Source: a gamma proteobacterium symbiont of Ctena orbiculata
GTDB lineage: Bacteria > Pseudomonadota > Gammaproteobacteria > Chromatiales > Chromatiaceae
Direction: 5' to 3'
Length of the DNA: 34,064 nucleotides
Assembly: GCA_003094535.1 (NCBI GenBank)
Contig: NATV01000078.1
Location: forward strand, 1 to 34,064
Of the stretch, positions 1 through 8,319 are shown piece after piece. Made by a program: the position numbers and the translations under genes. Below the pieces are notes generated by a model that worked only from the letters and a program-made list of their open reading frames with translations, made no database searches and had not been told where the DNA came from. Each line of letters begins with the position of its first letter. Position 1 is the first letter of the stretch.

Positions 1-60
1 GGTTGACAGGCCTCAGCTTCAGTATAGGACGCGGATCAGGGATGCGTTATCGGTCAATAA

Positions 61-1218
61 CTACTCAATAGCTGGGCGTTCGCCGGAGATGGTCTCGAGC
101 TGAATCTCTTCGTTGCCGCGCCAACCGCCAATGGTGAGGCGGGTGCCGGGGGGTTGACTGGCAATCAGCTGCACCAGCTGTTGGGAGTTGTCGATCCTGG
201 TGCTGTTGACACGGGTGATGACATCGCCCGGCCGCAATCCCGCTGTGCTTGCCGGGCCGTCCTCCATGACACCGGTAACCAGGATCCCTTCGCTATTGTG
301 CAGGCTGAAGGCCTCCGCCAGTTTATCCGTGACATCCTGACCCTGGATGCCAAGCCAGCCCCTGACCACATGCCCGCTGCTGATCAGTTGCTGCATGATG
401 CCCTCGGCCAGGTCGAAGGGTATCGCAAATCCGATACCGTGGGAGCCGCCGGTCTTGGAGAAGATGGCGGTGTTGATGCCGATCAGCTCGCCACGGGCGT
501 TGACCAGGGCACCGCCGGAGTTGCCCGGGTTTATTGCGGCATCTGTCTGGATAAAGTTCTCGAAGGTATTGATCCCCAGATGGGAACGCCCGGTGGCGCT
601 GATGATGCCCATGGTGACGGTCTGGCCGACACCAAAGGGATTGCCGATGGCGAGCACCACGTCGCCCACCTGTTGCCTACCGGAGCTGTCGATCCGGATC
701 GCCTGCAGGGGGGTGTCGGTGTCGATCTTCAATACAGCCAGGTCCGATTCCGCATCGCTGCCGACGATACTGACACTGACGCTCTTGCCGTTTGCCAGCA
801 CCACCTTGATCTCGTCCGCACCCTCGATGACGTGGTGGTTGGTCAACAGGTAGCCATCCTCCGACACGATGACCCCGGAGCCGAGACTGGTGTCGAGGCG
901 GCGGCGGGTCTGCTCCGGCAGCATGTTGCCGAAGAGATGCTGCAGCAGGGGATCGCGAAAGCGCAGCGACTGGGATTCCGTGGTGATCTTGGCAGTAAAG
1001 ATATTGACCACGGAGGGGGAGGCGCTGGCAACCGCTTGCGCATAGGAGAAGGGACCACTCTCTCGCGGCATGTCGATGGCGGGTCTCGACACCTGGGGCG
1101 GGTTCAGCGCCGGCGCCTTCTCGGTCTGCTGCGGGAGCATGAAGAGGACCACGAAGGCCCCCGCCAATCCGGCAGTCACGGCGGTGAGAAGCAGTGAAAG
1201 TAGTTTTCGCATACGCAT
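61..1218 (-). CDS. algW: AlgW/DegS-type periplasmic serine protease (HtrA family, one PDZ)
   Basis: Membrane-anchored HtrA protease of the kind that starts regulated proteolysis of the anti-sigma factor RseA/MucA in the envelope stress response. From the ATG at 1218 it is 385 aa. An N-terminal membrane segment lies at about residues 5-27. The trypsin-like triad is visible: His129 (TNHHVIEG), Asp159 (SDLAVL) and Ser234 (NPGNSGGALVN). A single C-terminal PDZ domain follows, with LGIQGQDV and GPASTAGLRPGDVI. One PDZ plus a membrane anchor fits DegS/AlgW rather than DegP, and the length is nearer AlgW (about 390 aa) than E. coli DegS (355 aa). An in-frame start at 1251 would add 11 residues ahead of the basic MRMRK; the later ATG gives a normal anchor. 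It is divergent from the Nif3-family gene across about 50 bp. Confidence 0.93.
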   Translation of the reverse strand: MRMRKLLSLLLTAVTAGLAGAFVVLFMLPQQTEKAPALNPPQVSRPAIDMPRESGPFSYAQAVASASPSVVNIFTAKITTESQSLRFRDPLLQHLFGNMLPEQTRRRLDTSLGSGVIVSEDGYLLTNHHVIEGADEIKVVLANGKSVSVSIVGSDAESDLAVLKIDTDTPLQAIRIDSSGRQQVGDVVLAIGNPFGVGQTVTMGIISATGRSHLGINTFENFIQTDAAINPGNSGGALVNARGELIGINTAIFSKTGGSHGIGFAIPFDLAEGIMQQLISSGHVVRGWLGIQGQDVTDKLAEAFSLHNSEGILVTGVMEDGPASTAGLRPGDVITRVNSTRIDNSQQLVQLIASQPPGTRLTIGGWRGNEEIQLETISGERPAIE

Positions 1219-1268
1219 CGAATTGAGTAACCTAGGGCCTGTTAATACCAATTTCTGGCAAACATAGC

Positions 1269-2018
1269 ATGATTGATATTCTATCGCTCGAATCCTATTG
1301 CAATGAACTGTTGTCGGTGGCTGCGTTCAACGACTACTGTCCCAATGGCTTGCAGGTGGAGGCCACGACGCAAGTTGAGAGACTGATGTTGGGGGTCACC
1401 GCCTGTCAGTCCCTGATCGAGGCGGCGGAAGCATGGGGGGCGGATACCCTGCTGGTCCATCACGGCTACTTCTGGAAGGGTGAGGGAGAGCCGTTGCGTG
1501 GTATCAAGGCCAACAGGGTCGGCGCACTCTTCCGGCAGCGGACATCGCTGCTGGCCTACCATCTTCCCCTCGATGCCCATGCGGACTACGGCAATAACAG
1601 GCAGCTGGGCGAGCGCCTGGGTCTGATCCCTGCAGCCCCCATCTCCGATCAATCACTGATCTGGGAGACGAGATTGCCGGAACCGACGACCCCCCAGGCC
1701 CTCGCTCAACGCATCGGCGACCGTCTCGGGAGGGTCCCGACCCATATCGCCCCGGACGGACGTCCGCTAACCCGTATCGGCTGGTGCAGCGGCGCCGCCC
1801 AGGGCGCCATCGAGGAGGCGGCCGAGCTGGGACTGGATGGCTATATCTCGGGGGAGATATCGGAACAGACGGTCCATCTCGCCAGGGAGTTGGGGATCCA
1901 CTACTATGCGGCCGGACATCATGCAACCGAACGCTACGGAGTACAGGCCCTGGGTGCCCACCTGGCTGAAAAGTTTTCCCTCGAGTATCGTTTTGTCGAT
2001 GTGGAGAATCCCGTCTGA
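1269..2018 (+). CDS. Nif3-like dinuclear metal centre hexameric protein (YbgI/GTP cyclohydrolase I type 2 family)
   Basis: 249 aa, full length for the YbgI/Nif3 family, whose members form hexameric toroids with a two-metal site in each subunit. Metal-ligand motifs are visible: His64-His65 in LLVHHGYFWKG, the DAHADYGNN segment near residue 102, and GHHATERYG with His217/His218 and Glu221. The biochemical role is not settled; databases often call the family GTP cyclohydrolase I type 2, and E. coli YbgI has been linked to DNA-damage responses. Its place between algW and petABC is commonly conserved in gammaproteobacteria. Family assignment is secure, function is not. Confidence 0.9.
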   Translation: MIDILSLESYCNELLSVAAFNDYCPNGLQVEATTQVERLMLGVTACQSLIEAAEAWGADTLLVHHGYFWKGEGEPLRGIKANRVGALFRQRTSLLAYHLPLDAHADYGNNRQLGERLGLIPAAPISDQSLIWETRLPEPTTPQALAQRIGDRLGRVPTHIAPDGRPLTRIGWCSGAAQGAIEEAAELGLDGYISGEISEQTVHLARELGIHYYAAGHHATERYGVQALGAHLAEKFSLEYRFVDVENPV

Positions 2019-2214
2019 TCGTAACCGCCTTGTAACATCAGCCTATTAATTATGGTTTTAGATTCAATCCACCTTGACCTGCATAGCGGCTTGATGGAAA
2101 ATGCTCGGTTAGTTTCTGTGGTTTTTAACTATATTCTAATGTCCTGAATATGGGGCTGCGCATGGACCGTCAGGCCCTTTGTCCAGCTCGTGTTTAGTAT
2201 CTGTGGAGTCCTAT

Positions 2215-2811
2215 ATGAACGCAGATGGCGTTGATTTGAAAAAACGACGTACCCTGACCCTCGCGACCAGCGCGGTAGGGGCGGTTGGCACCGGTTTCGC
2301 GATCTATCCATTCCTGGCGGCCTGGGCCCCCAGCGAAAAAGCGAAGGCGGCCGGTGCCCCTGTGGAGGCGGATATCAGCAAGCTTGAGCCGGGCCAGCTG
2401 ATGCGCGTCAAGTGGCGCGGCAAGCCGGTCTGGATCGTGCATCGCACCGATCAGAATCTGCAGGATCTGAGTTCACTGGAGAGCATCTTGCTCGATCCCA
2501 ATTCAGACGATACCGGACAACAGCCGGACTACTGCAAGAACCCCGAGCGCGCGATCAAAGGCAAGTACCTGGTCGCGATCGGCATCTGTACCCATCTGGG
2601 CTGCTCGCCCACCTATCGTCCCGACATGGCACCGGAAGATCTGGGTCCGGAATGGAAAGGCGGCTTTTTCTGCCCCTGCCATGGCTCCAAATTCGACCTC
2701 TCCGGCCGGGTCTACGCTGGCGTCCCCGCACCAAAGAACCTAGAAATTCCCCCCTATCAGTATCTATCTGATTCGAGGATCCTGATCGGTACCGATGGAG
2801 GAGCAGCCTGA
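2215..2811 (+). CDS. petA: Ubiquinol-cytochrome c reductase, Rieske iron-sulfur subunit
   Basis: The Rieske [2Fe-2S] protein accepts the first electron from ubiquinol at the Qo site of cytochrome bc1 and passes it to cytochrome c1. The two cluster loops are clear: CTHLGC (Cys125, His127, Cys130) and CPCHGS (Cys153, Cys155, His156); Cys130 and Cys155 would form the stabilising disulfide. The N-terminus has a twin-arginine KKRR followed by a hydrophobic stretch (about residues 14-37), fitting Tat insertion with an uncleaved anchor. The ATG at 2215 is preferred over one at 2179 because a GGAG sequence precedes it and it starts just before the Tat motif. It is 198 aa. Its stop overlaps the start of petB (ATGA), so the operon is translationally coupled. 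Confidence 0.96.
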   Translation: MNADGVDLKKRRTLTLATSAVGAVGTGFAIYPFLAAWAPSEKAKAAGAPVEADISKLEPGQLMRVKWRGKPVWIVHRTDQNLQDLSSLESILLDPNSDDTGQQPDYCKNPERAIKGKYLVAIGICTHLGCSPTYRPDMAPEDLGPEWKGGFFCPCHGSKFDLSGRVYAGVPAPKNLEIPPYQYLSDSRILIGTDGGAA

Positions 2812-4052
2812 TGAGTATGATGAAGAATTTTATGGGCTGGATAGACGACCGCTATCCCATGACCAAGGTGTGGAACGAGCATCTGGCCCAGTACTATGCT
2901 CCGAAGAACTTCAACTTCTGGTATTTCATGGGCTCGCTGGCATTGCTGGTGCTGGTGATACAGATCGTCACCGGTGTCTGGCTGGCGATGAGTTACAAGC
3001 CCGATGCCGAACTGGCCTTCGGTTCGGTTGAATACATCATGCGCGATGTGGAGTGGGGCTGGCTGATCCGCTACTTGCACTCCACCGGGGCCTCCGCTTT
3101 CTTCGTTGTGATCTACCTGCATATGTTCCGCGGCCTGATGTACGGTTCTTATCGTAAACCCAGGGAACTGCTGTGGATCATCGGCGTCATTATCTATCTG
3201 GCGATGATGGCCACCGCCTTCTTCGGCTACCTGCTCCCCTGGGGTCAGATGTCCTACTGGGGCGCCCAGGTTATCGTCAACCTCTTCTCCGCGGTGCCGG
3301 TGATCGGCCCCGACCTGGGGGTCTGGGTACGCGGCGATTATGTCATCTCCGACGCCACCCTGAACCGTTTCTTCGCGCTTCACTTCCTGCTGCCCTTCAT
3401 CCTGGCCGCATTGGTGTTTATCCATATCGTCGCCCTGCACAAGGTCGGTTCCAACAACCCGGACGGTATCGAAATCAAGAAGGGCCCCAAGGGCAATCGC
3501 TGGAGCGACACGGCACCGGCTGACGGTATCCCTTTCCATCCCTACTACACGGTGAAGGATATCGCCGGCGTGGCGGGCTTCCTGTTTCTCTTCGCCGCCG
3601 TCGTCTTCTTCGCTCCGGAGATGGGAGGCTACTTTATCGAGCATCCCAACTTCGAACCGGCCAATCCCCTGAAGACACCGGAGCACATCGCTCCCGTCTG
3701 GTACTTCACGCCGTTCTACGCCATCCTGCGCGCGGTACCCTCGATAGCGGGTTCCGCCTTCCCCGGTGTGGTGGCGATGTTTGCTTCGATTCTGATCATG
3801 TTTTTCCTGCCCTGGCTGGATCGCAGCCCGGTGAAATCGATCAAGTATAAAGGCATGTTGTACAAGGTCATCCTCTGGCTCTTCGTCCTCGACTTCATCA
3901 TGCTCGGTTACCTCGGGGTAAAGCCCACCACTGATCTCTACAAGCTGACGGCCCAGATTGGCACCATCTATTATTTCGCCTTCTTCCTGTTGATGCCAAT
4001 CTACAGCAAGATCGATAAGACCAAACCCGTGCCAGAGAGGGTGACCGAATGA
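2811..4052 (+). CDS. petB: Ubiquinol-cytochrome c reductase, cytochrome b subunit
   Basis: Integral membrane subunit carrying hemes bL and bH and both quinone sites of cytochrome bc1. It is 413 aa with about eight hydrophobic helices. The heme-ligand histidine pairs are recognisable: HSTGASAFFVVIYLH in helix B and the run around HFLLPFILAALVFIHIVALH in helix D. The Qo-site loop that reads PEWY in mitochondria and many alphaproteobacteria reads PVWY here (APVWYFTPFYAILRA). It overlaps petA by one base-triplet junction upstream and petC by ATGA downstream, the usual compact petABC layout. Confidence 0.97.
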   Translation: MSMMKNFMGWIDDRYPMTKVWNEHLAQYYAPKNFNFWYFMGSLALLVLVIQIVTGVWLAMSYKPDAELAFGSVEYIMRDVEWGWLIRYLHSTGASAFFVVIYLHMFRGLMYGSYRKPRELLWIIGVIIYLAMMATAFFGYLLPWGQMSYWGAQVIVNLFSAVPVIGPDLGVWVRGDYVISDATLNRFFALHFLLPFILAALVFIHIVALHKVGSNNPDGIEIKKGPKGNRWSDTAPADGIPFHPYYTVKDIAGVAGFLFLFAAVVFFAPEMGGYFIEHPNFEPANPLKTPEHIAPVWYFTPFYAILRAVPSIAGSAFPGVVAMFASILIMFFLPWLDRSPVKSIKYKGMLYKVILWLFVLDFIMLGYLGVKPTTDLYKLTAQIGTIYYFAFFLLMPIYSKIDKTKPVPERVTE

Positions 4053-4789
4053 AAAAGCTGATTGTTGCATTTCTGTTAGCCGCGGTGCCCATGCTGGTCA
4101 TGGCTGCGGGCGGTGGGGCGCATCTGGACGATGCGGATATCGACCTCGGTGATCAGGCCTCGCTGCAGCGTGGCGCCAAGTACTTCGTCAACTACTGCCT
4201 GAGCTGCCATTCGGCCCAATTTCAGCGCTACAACCGCATGGCCAGGGATCTGGGTCTGACTGAGGCCGAAGTGATTGAAAATCTGATGTTCACCACCGAT
4301 AAGATCGGCGACACCATGAAAATCGCCATGACCATGGAACAGGGTACCGAGTGGTTCGGCAACCCCCCGCCCGACCTCAGCGTGCTTGCCCGGGCCCGTG
4401 GTGTGGACTGGATCTATACCTATCTGCGCAGCTTCTATTTGGATGAGAAACGTCCCTTCGGTGTTAACAACATCGTATTTCCGGACGTAGGCATGCCCCA
4501 TGTTTTATGGGAGCTGCAAGGTTCACAGAAGGCTGTATTCAAACTCGTCAAGGATTCGGCTGGAAACGATGTCGAGAAGTTCGATCACTTCGAGCCGGTA
4601 TCGGAAGGCCTGTTGAGCCCGGCGGAGTATGATCAGGTCGCCCGGGATCTGACCGCCTTCATGAGTTATATCAGCGAGCCGATTCAGATGGAACGCAAAC
4701 GCCTGGGCGTCTGGGTATTGCTCTTCATCGCCGTATTCTTCGTCCTTTCTTACCTGCTCAAGAAGGAGTACTGGAAAGACGTACACTGA
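4049..4789 (+). CDS. petC: Ubiquinol-cytochrome c reductase, cytochrome c1 subunit
   Basis: Membrane-anchored c-type cytochrome that takes electrons from the Rieske protein and passes them to a soluble cytochrome c. It is 246 aa with a Sec signal peptide (residues 1 to about 20, ending VMAA), one covalent heme site CLSCH (Cys50, Cys53, His54), a likely Met axial ligand in DVGMPHVL, and a C-terminal membrane anchor (about residues 219-236) followed by basic residues. It is the last gene of petABC, and an intrinsic terminator lies just downstream. Confidence 0.96.
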   Translation: MKKLIVAFLLAAVPMLVMAAGGGAHLDDADIDLGDQASLQRGAKYFVNYCLSCHSAQFQRYNRMARDLGLTEAEVIENLMFTTDKIGDTMKIAMTMEQGTEWFGNPPPDLSVLARARGVDWIYTYLRSFYLDEKRPFGVNNIVFPDVGMPHVLWELQGSQKAVFKLVKDSAGNDVEKFDHFEPVSEGLLSPAEYDQVARDLTAFMSYISEPIQMERKRLGVWVLLFIAVFFVLSYLLKKEYWKDVH

Positions 4790-4811
4790 TCACAATTAGC
4801 CAAGATCTGAC

Positions 4812-4850
4812 AAAAAGGCGCGCAGTTGCGTTATACTGTGCGCCTTTTTT
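4812..4850 (+). terminator. Rho-independent terminator of the petABC operon
   Basis: A-tract, stem of about 8-9 bp (GGCGCGCAG against CTGTGCGCC, one mismatch), 10-nt loop, then six T. It begins 23 bp after the petC stop. The A-rich left side pairs with the T-tract, so it could also work on the opposite strand. Confidence 0.9.
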
Positions 4851-4927
4851 GATGTCACAACAATTTTGGCCCCCTGCCAGGCACCCATTTTGCCGGGCAT
4901 GGCGGATATCCAGGAGAGAGGCTATAA

Positions 4928-5551
4928 ATGGCGGCAGTTGCGAATAAACGCTCAGTGATGACCCTCTATTCGGATCCCACGGATCCCTATTGTCATCGAG
5001 TCAGGCTGGTGCTGGCGGAGAAGAACATCACCTACGAGGTCTCGGATATCGATCCATTGAATGTGCCCGAAGAGGTAATGGAGCTGAATCCCTACGGTAC
5101 CCTCCCTACCCTGGTGGACCGGGACCTCAAGCTCTACGAGTCCCGTATTATCATGGAGTATCTCGACGAGCGCTTTCCCCATCCGCCTCTGCTGCCGGTG
5201 GATCCGGTCTCGCGCTCAACCTCGCGCCTGTTGATGTACCGTGTTGACAATGACTGGTATAGCCAGATGGATATCATTCTCAGCGGCAAAAAGGAGGCGA
5301 CAAAGGCACGCAAGGAGCTCCGCGAGAGCCTTATTTCGACCGCACCGGTTTTCAGTGCAAAACCCTTTTTCATGAGCGATGAATTCACCCTTGTCGATTG
5401 CGCCATTGCGCCGCTGCTGTGGCGTTTGCAGGAGCTGGGCGTGGAGATTCCCGCGAGTGCGAAAGGTGTGCATGAGTATGCCAAGCGCCTGTTCGAGAAG
5501 GAGTCGTTTATCAAGAGCCTCTCCGAGGCCGAGCAGGAGATGCGCGGCTAG
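4928..5551 (+). CDS. sspA: Stringent starvation protein A
   Basis: RNA-polymerase-associated protein with a glutathione S-transferase fold. 207 aa, normal for SspA. The N-terminal thioredoxin-like half shows DPYCHRVRLVLAEKNITYE and the conserved NPYGTLPTLVDRDLKLYESRIIMEYL; the C-terminal half is the all-helical GST domain. SspA lacks GST activity and acts in stationary-phase and acid-stress transcription in E. coli. sspB follows after 4 bp, so the two are one operon; petABC-sspAB is a common gammaproteobacterial order. Confidence 0.95.
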   Translation: MAAVANKRSVMTLYSDPTDPYCHRVRLVLAEKNITYEVSDIDPLNVPEEVMELNPYGTLPTLVDRDLKLYESRIIMEYLDERFPHPPLLPVDPVSRSTSRLLMYRVDNDWYSQMDIILSGKKEATKARKELRESLISTAPVFSAKPFFMSDEFTLVDCAIAPLLWRLQELGVEIPASAKGVHEYAKRLFEKESFIKSLSEAEQEMRG

Positions 5552-5555
5552 TCCC

Positions 5556-5954
5556 ATGTCTGAAATGTCATCCAACCGTCCCTACCTGATACGGGCGCTC
5601 TATGACTGGTTGGTGGACAACGGCACGACGCCCTATCTGATGGTAAATACGACCCTGGATGGGGTTGTGGTTCCACAACAGTTCATTGAGGATGGACGCA
5701 TTATTCTGAATGTCGATCCAGCCGCCGTTTCAGGTCTTACCCTGAACAACGACCTGATCAGCTTCAGTGCGCGTTTCGGCGGAAAGGCGGAGGAGATCCT
5801 GATACCCCCGCGCGCGGTTATGGGTATCTATGCCAAGGAGAATGGCCAGGGGATGCTGTTTCCCGAAGAGGAGGTGGACCTGGATGACGGTCCAGGCGAC
5901 GAGCCCGATCCCTCCAAGCCTGGCAAAAGGCCATCGCTGAAGGTGGTCAAGTAG
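5556..5954 (+). CDS. sspB: ClpXP protease specificity-enhancing factor SspB
   Basis: Adaptor that tethers ssrA-tagged proteins to ClpXP. 132 aa from the ATG at 5556, four bases after the sspA stop; an open frame extends upstream inside sspA but is not needed. The N-terminal part, RPYLIRALYDWLVDNGTTPYL, and the GGKAEEILIPPRAVMGIYA segment are characteristic of the peptide-binding domain. The end is an acidic linker followed by the short hydrophobic/basic ClpX-binding tail (RPSLKVVK). Confidence 0.95.
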   Translation: MSEMSSNRPYLIRALYDWLVDNGTTPYLMVNTTLDGVVVPQQFIEDGRIILNVDPAAVSGLTLNNDLISFSARFGGKAEEILIPPRAVMGIYAKENGQGMLFPEEEVDLDDGPGDEPDPSKPGKRPSLKVVK

Positions 5955-5971
5955 TCCGCCGGCCAGGGGGC

Positions 5972-6301
5972 TCACTGCCGGTCAGGTCCTCTCTCCATTG
6001 TCGGCAGGTCGATGTGAAGACTGACATTCTCCCTGCCCAACATAACGAGATACCCGGTTCGCCTGCCTGAACCTTCAAGACTATAGTCAAACTCATAGAC
6101 ACGGCGCAGTTTCAGCCCGCTGCGCAGCCAGCGAATCCCCAGACGATGCAGGGCGACGGTCTGATCGAGAAACTGCACCCCGTGGCTTTGGCAGGCGCTG
6201 CGGCTGATCTGGATTGCGATTTCACGAACCCGTAGACTGTCGCGCCAGAACCAGATCAGGGCCAGCAGGACGATCAGCAGGTTGAGGGTTGAATAGGACA
6301 T
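5972..6301 (-). CDS. DUF3301 family membrane-anchored protein
   Basis: 109 aa from the ATG at 6301. One N-terminal hydrophobic segment (LNLLIVLLALIWFW), then a soluble domain with RVREIAIQISRSACQSHGVQFLDQTVAL, typical of the small DUF3301 family of gammaproteobacteria. Function unknown. It converges on sspB with an 17-bp gap and is divergent from the macro-domain gene, 13 bp away. A longer frame to 6424 would run into the macro gene and is not believed. Confidence 0.82.
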   Translation of the reverse strand: MSYSTLNLLIVLLALIWFWRDSLRVREIAIQISRSACQSHGVQFLDQTVALHRLGIRWLRSGLKLRRVYEFDYSLEGSGRRTGYLVMLGRENVSLHIDLPTMERGPDRQ

Positions 6302-6314
6302 ACAGGTATAGCTT

Positions 6315-6827
6315 ATGGGACAAATACGCATTGTAACGGCAGACATCACCCAGCTGGAAGTGGATGCAGTCGTGAATGCCGCCAATCGTTCGCTGTTGGG
6401 GGGAGGCGGCGTGGATGGCGCCATCCACCGCGCTGCCGGTCCGCAGCTGCTTGCCTACTGCGAGGGGCTGGGAGGCTGCCCCACCGGCGAGGCCCGGTTG
6501 ACGCCCGGTTTCCAACTCCCGGCAGCGTGGATCATCCATACCGTGGGACCGGTATGGAGTGACGGCAAGCAGGGTGAACCCGAGCTACTCGGCGCCTGTT
6601 ACGAAAACAGCTTTAAACTGGCGGTGGACAAAGGGTGTCGAAGCATCGCCTTTCCAGCGATCAGCACCGGGGTCTACGGCTACCCGAAGCGGGAGGCTGC
6701 AGAGCTCGCCCTGGGTGTCATGAAGGCGTGGCAAGCGCGGTTTGAGGAGATAATCGCCTGTTGCTACAGCGATGCCGATGCGGAGATCTATCGGCTGCTC
6801 TGTCCTGAGTGTGGTGGTGGGCAGTAA
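6315..6827 (+). CDS. Macro-domain protein, O-acetyl-ADP-ribose deacetylase (YmdB-like)
   Basis: 170 aa, a single macro domain of the MacroD/YmdB class that removes acetyl from O-acetyl-ADP-ribose or ADP-ribose from acidic residues. Visible signatures are the adenine/ribose loop VNAANRSLLGGGGVDGAIH, the phosphate loop FPAISTGVYGYP, and IVTADITQLEVDAVVNAA at the N-terminus. It starts 13 bp from the divergent DUF3301 gene, so the two promoters must overlap or lie in the neighbouring coding regions. Confidence 0.93.
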   Translation: MGQIRIVTADITQLEVDAVVNAANRSLLGGGGVDGAIHRAAGPQLLAYCEGLGGCPTGEARLTPGFQLPAAWIIHTVGPVWSDGKQGEPELLGACYENSFKLAVDKGCRSIAFPAISTGVYGYPKREAAELALGVMKAWQARFEEIIACCYSDADAEIYRLLCPECGGGQ

Positions 6828-7130
6828 TGAAAAGTCCGCAAATGAACGCGAATACTGATTTACTCGTTCCAATGTTCATGGCATGAACTAGAAGGAGTCA
6901 CGGTGGCTGGCGTAGCTCTTTCTCCGCTGCTACGAAAGAGCTACGCCAGCCACCTCCGTTCTGCAATTAAGGCAGGAGGGTTAAGGCCTAAACCGTGCGC
7001 CTAGCCGCACCCTACATGTACAAGTTATATTTGGGTTTATTCGCGTCAATTTGCGGATAAATAGAGATTTGGTTGGTAAGATGCGGTTTGATCCAGTGGA
7101 TAAGAGCTAACAGGCCCTGAGTGAGTAAAG
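6828..7130. other. Intergenic region with a perfect long inverted repeat and a half repeat
   Basis: About 300 bp with no credible gene. It holds the 21-bp inverted repeat at 6902-6954 and one arm (7005-7017) of a repeat found as a full palindrome at 7418-7447. Confidence 0.7.
6902..6954. repeat. Perfect 21-bp inverted repeat with 11-nt loop
   Basis: 6902-6922 is the exact reverse complement of 6934-6954 (arms start GGTGGCTGGCG and end CGCCAGCCACC). There is no T-run on either side, so it is not a standard terminator. Origin unknown: possibly a dispersed palindromic element or mRNA-stabilising hairpin. Confidence 0.9.
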
Positions 7131-7355
7131 ATGTTTCGTTGGTTGGACAGAATGTCGTTGCCGATGGTCGCATTGCCAGCGATTTTGCTTGGACTTGCCC
7201 CCTTTGTTCCCGAGCCCCATCTGTGGGAGAAGCTGAAGATGCTGGCGGCGGGTACCCTGCATCGCCCCATCGATATCTTTGATCTGCTGCTGCACGGCGT
7301 GCCGGTGGTTCTGCTGGTGATCAAGTTGATTCGCGGGGAACGGGAAAGCACCTGA
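7131..7355 (+). CDS. Small two-helix membrane protein (often annotated 'RND transporter')
   Basis: 74 aa with two hydrophobic segments (about residues 8-26 and 51-66) separated by EPHLWEKLKMLAAGTLHRPIDIFDLLLHG. I recognise the pattern PFVPEPHLxEKLxML(A)xGxLxRPIDIFDLLLHG as a small conserved proteobacterial family that databases label RND transporter; no transporter domain is visible and the function is unknown. The conservation makes it a real gene. It is flanked by copies of one short repeat (7005-7017 and 7418-7447). Confidence 0.75.
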   Translation: MFRWLDRMSLPMVALPAILLGLAPFVPEPHLWEKLKMLAAGTLHRPIDIFDLLLHGVPVVLLVIKLIRGEREST

Positions 7356-7417
7356 GCGATGCGATGCCTTCCCAGGCAGGGGCGTGGAAACGATCTAGAG
7401 AATATCGCCTTATTATG

Positions 7418-7447
7418 ATGTAGGGTGCGGCAAACCGCACCCTACAT
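7418..7447. repeat. Perfect 13-bp palindrome (ATGTAGGGTGCGG / CCGCACCCTACAT)
   Basis: Arms 7418-7430 and 7435-7447 with the 4-nt loop CAAA. The right arm is repeated at 7005-7017. It lies between two convergent genes and could serve as a bidirectional hairpin; a T-run is lacking. Confidence 0.85.
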
Positions 7448-7515
7448 GTTTCTGATCTTCTTTTGGTTATCGCTGGGTATGCGTTGGACCCTTCATATGC
7501 CGGCTGATGGTGTCG

Positions 7516-8319
7516 TCACTCTTTTGCCGCGCTGAGGCGGTCGAGGCGCAGGCGTTCGCGGTCGTCAAACAGGTGTTTCGAACCGATCCATACCGCGGCC
7601 ATGGCGCCGAATCCGGTGCCCGCGGCAATCAGCAGCATAATCAGTATCTGGTATTTGCTCGCCTCGAACGGGGGGGCGCCGGCGAGGATCTGGCCGGTCA
7701 TCATGCCGGGAAGACTAACCACCCCGGCGGCGGCCATGGCATTGATTATCGGTATCATGCCGCTGCGCAGGGCGTTGCGCCGGAGTTCCCGAATCGCCTC
7801 TTCCCAGGTATGACCCAGGACCAGGCGTGCCTCGATCTGCTGTCGTTGCTGCCAGGCATTGTGGGTCAGATGATCGAGAGAGATCGCGACCCCGGACATG
7901 GTGTTGCCCAGCAACATGCCAAGCAGGGGGATCAGGTACTGAACGTGATACCAGGGTTCGGCCTGGATGATGATCGTGAGTGCCAGCAGGGTGACGGTGA
8001 AGGAGGAGATGAACATCGACAGGGTGCCGACACCCATGCCCCATACGCCGCGAAAACGGCGCTGTTGCCTGGCCAGGACCTCGTAGCCTGCGACAAGGAG
8101 CATGAACAGCGCGAGCAGGGCGATCAGCAGGGGATGGGACTGGACAAAGAGGAACTTCAGCACCAGGCCCAACAGTAACAATTGCACCACCGTGCGCAGT
8201 GAGGCGATCAGCAGTTGGCGCTCGATCCCCAGGGAGAGCCTTAACGACAACAGGGCCAGTACCATCACCAGTACCGCTGACAATATCAGGTCTAGGGTCG
8301 ACAGTTCTATCAGCGTCAT
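7516..8319 (-). CDS. fetB: ABC transporter permease, FetB/YbbM family (UPF0014)
   Basis: 267 aa from the ATG at 8319, polytopic with about six or seven hydrophobic segments. It carries family signatures PLLGMLLGNTMSGVAISLDHL and GMIPIINAMAAAGVVSLPGMMTGQILAGA. E. coli FetAB is implicated in iron export/homeostasis. The start overlaps the stop of the ATPase gene (ATGA), so the two are co-translated. An upstream extension to 8355 would lie inside the ATPase gene. Family firm; substrate inferred. Confidence 0.9.
   Translation of the reverse strand: MTLIELSTLDLILSAVLVMVLALLSLRLSLGIERQLLIASLRTVVQLLLLGLVLKFLFVQSHPLLIALLALFMLLVAGYEVLARQQRRFRGVWGMGVGTLSMFISSFTVTLLALTIIIQAEPWYHVQYLIPLLGMLLGNTMSGVAISLDHLTHNAWQQRQQIEARLVLGHTWEEAIRELRRNALRSGMIPIINAMAAAGVVSLPGMMTGQILAGAPPFEASKYQILIMLLIAAGTGFGAMAAVWIGSKHLFDDRERLRLDRLSAAKE

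Noticed and set aside
154-1197. Long plus-strand open frame (347 aa) opposite algW
   Set aside because: Low-complexity composition (Asp/Gly/Val/His-rich) and full overlap with a clear HtrA protease: an antisense shadow.
2757-4070. 437-aa minus-strand frame opposite petB
   Set aside because: Antisense shadow of a conserved cytochrome b gene; no domain character.
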